Assembly: GCA_900755895.1 (NCBI GenBank)
Contig: CAAEIG010000034.1
Coordinates: forward strand, 1 to 12,886
Source: Clostridia bacterium
GTDB lineage: Bacteria > Bacillota > Clostridia > Oscillospirales > Acutalibacteraceae
Reading direction: 5' to 3'
Length of the DNA: 12,886 nt
Of this stretch, positions 12,863 to 12,886 are shown piece after piece. Position 1 is the first letter of the stretch, and every line of letters starts with the position of its first letter. Below the pieces are notes generated by a model. It was not told the DNA's origin. It searched no databases and saw only the letters and a program-made list of their open reading frames with translations. Both the position numbers and the translations under genes were made by a program.

Positions 12863-12886
12863 ATGAAACGGGCGATAAAGTATTGC
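12863..12886 (+). CDS. Start of an unidentified gene (first 8 codons)
   Basis: ATG 12863 follows AAAGGAGAG at nine-base spacing, with promoter sequences upstream. It reads MKRAIKYC to the window edge. Too short to identify; the basic start could be a signal peptide or a soluble protein. Leader and ribosome binding site make a real gene likely. Confidence 0.6.

Overview
This GC-rich window with strong AGGAGG-type ribosome binding sites looks like mobile DNA from a gut Clostridia lineage (Oscillospiraceae-like). That is inferred from protein style: a TnpX-type large serine recombinase, a MobP-type relaxase with a MobC-type partner, DUF4314, and ArdA-like proteins. I found no rRNA, intact tRNA or CRISPR array. 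All functions are read by eye from motifs; no database search was run.

Left part (1-5554, all minus strand): a compact accessory cluster of the kind carried by conjugative elements. In transcription order it holds an unrecognised 220-aa protein, a terminator, a small Cys-rich protein, a two-module ArdA-like antirestriction gene broken by a one-base frameshift, an unrecognised 225-aa protein, a DUF4314 protein, a second two-module ArdA-like protein, and a third ArdA-like gene running off the left edge. The last four genes touch or overlap. Their ribosome binding sites lie inside the preceding coding region, and the two most downstream genes appear to start at TTG.

Middle (5555-6348): no convincing gene. 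This AT-richer stretch followed by a GC-rich one holds a possible promoter with a perfect palindrome, several hairpins, a terminator, a tRNA T-arm-like sequence and a run of adjacent GC-rich hairpins ending just after the recombinase stop codon. It is the likely junction between the accessory cluster and a second mobile module.

Right part (6349-11250, minus strand): an integrative mobilizable element module. In transcription order it encodes a RepA/AAA_25-type ATPase, a hairpin-rich gap (candidate oriT), a MobC-like relaxosome protein, a MobA/VirD2-type relaxase with a membrane protein gene nested out of frame in its 3' half, a small conserved-looking protein, and the large serine recombinase. 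Together they could supply excision and integration, nicking at oriT, relaxosome assembly and possibly DNA unwinding, with transfer relying on a conjugation machine supplied elsewhere. Divergently, on the plus strand, lies a 322-aa protein with a four-cysteine zinc-ribbon-like motif (probably DUF6076). The last 500 bases are mostly non-coding, with a perfect TTGACA-17-TATAAT promoter and the first eight codons of another plus-strand gene.
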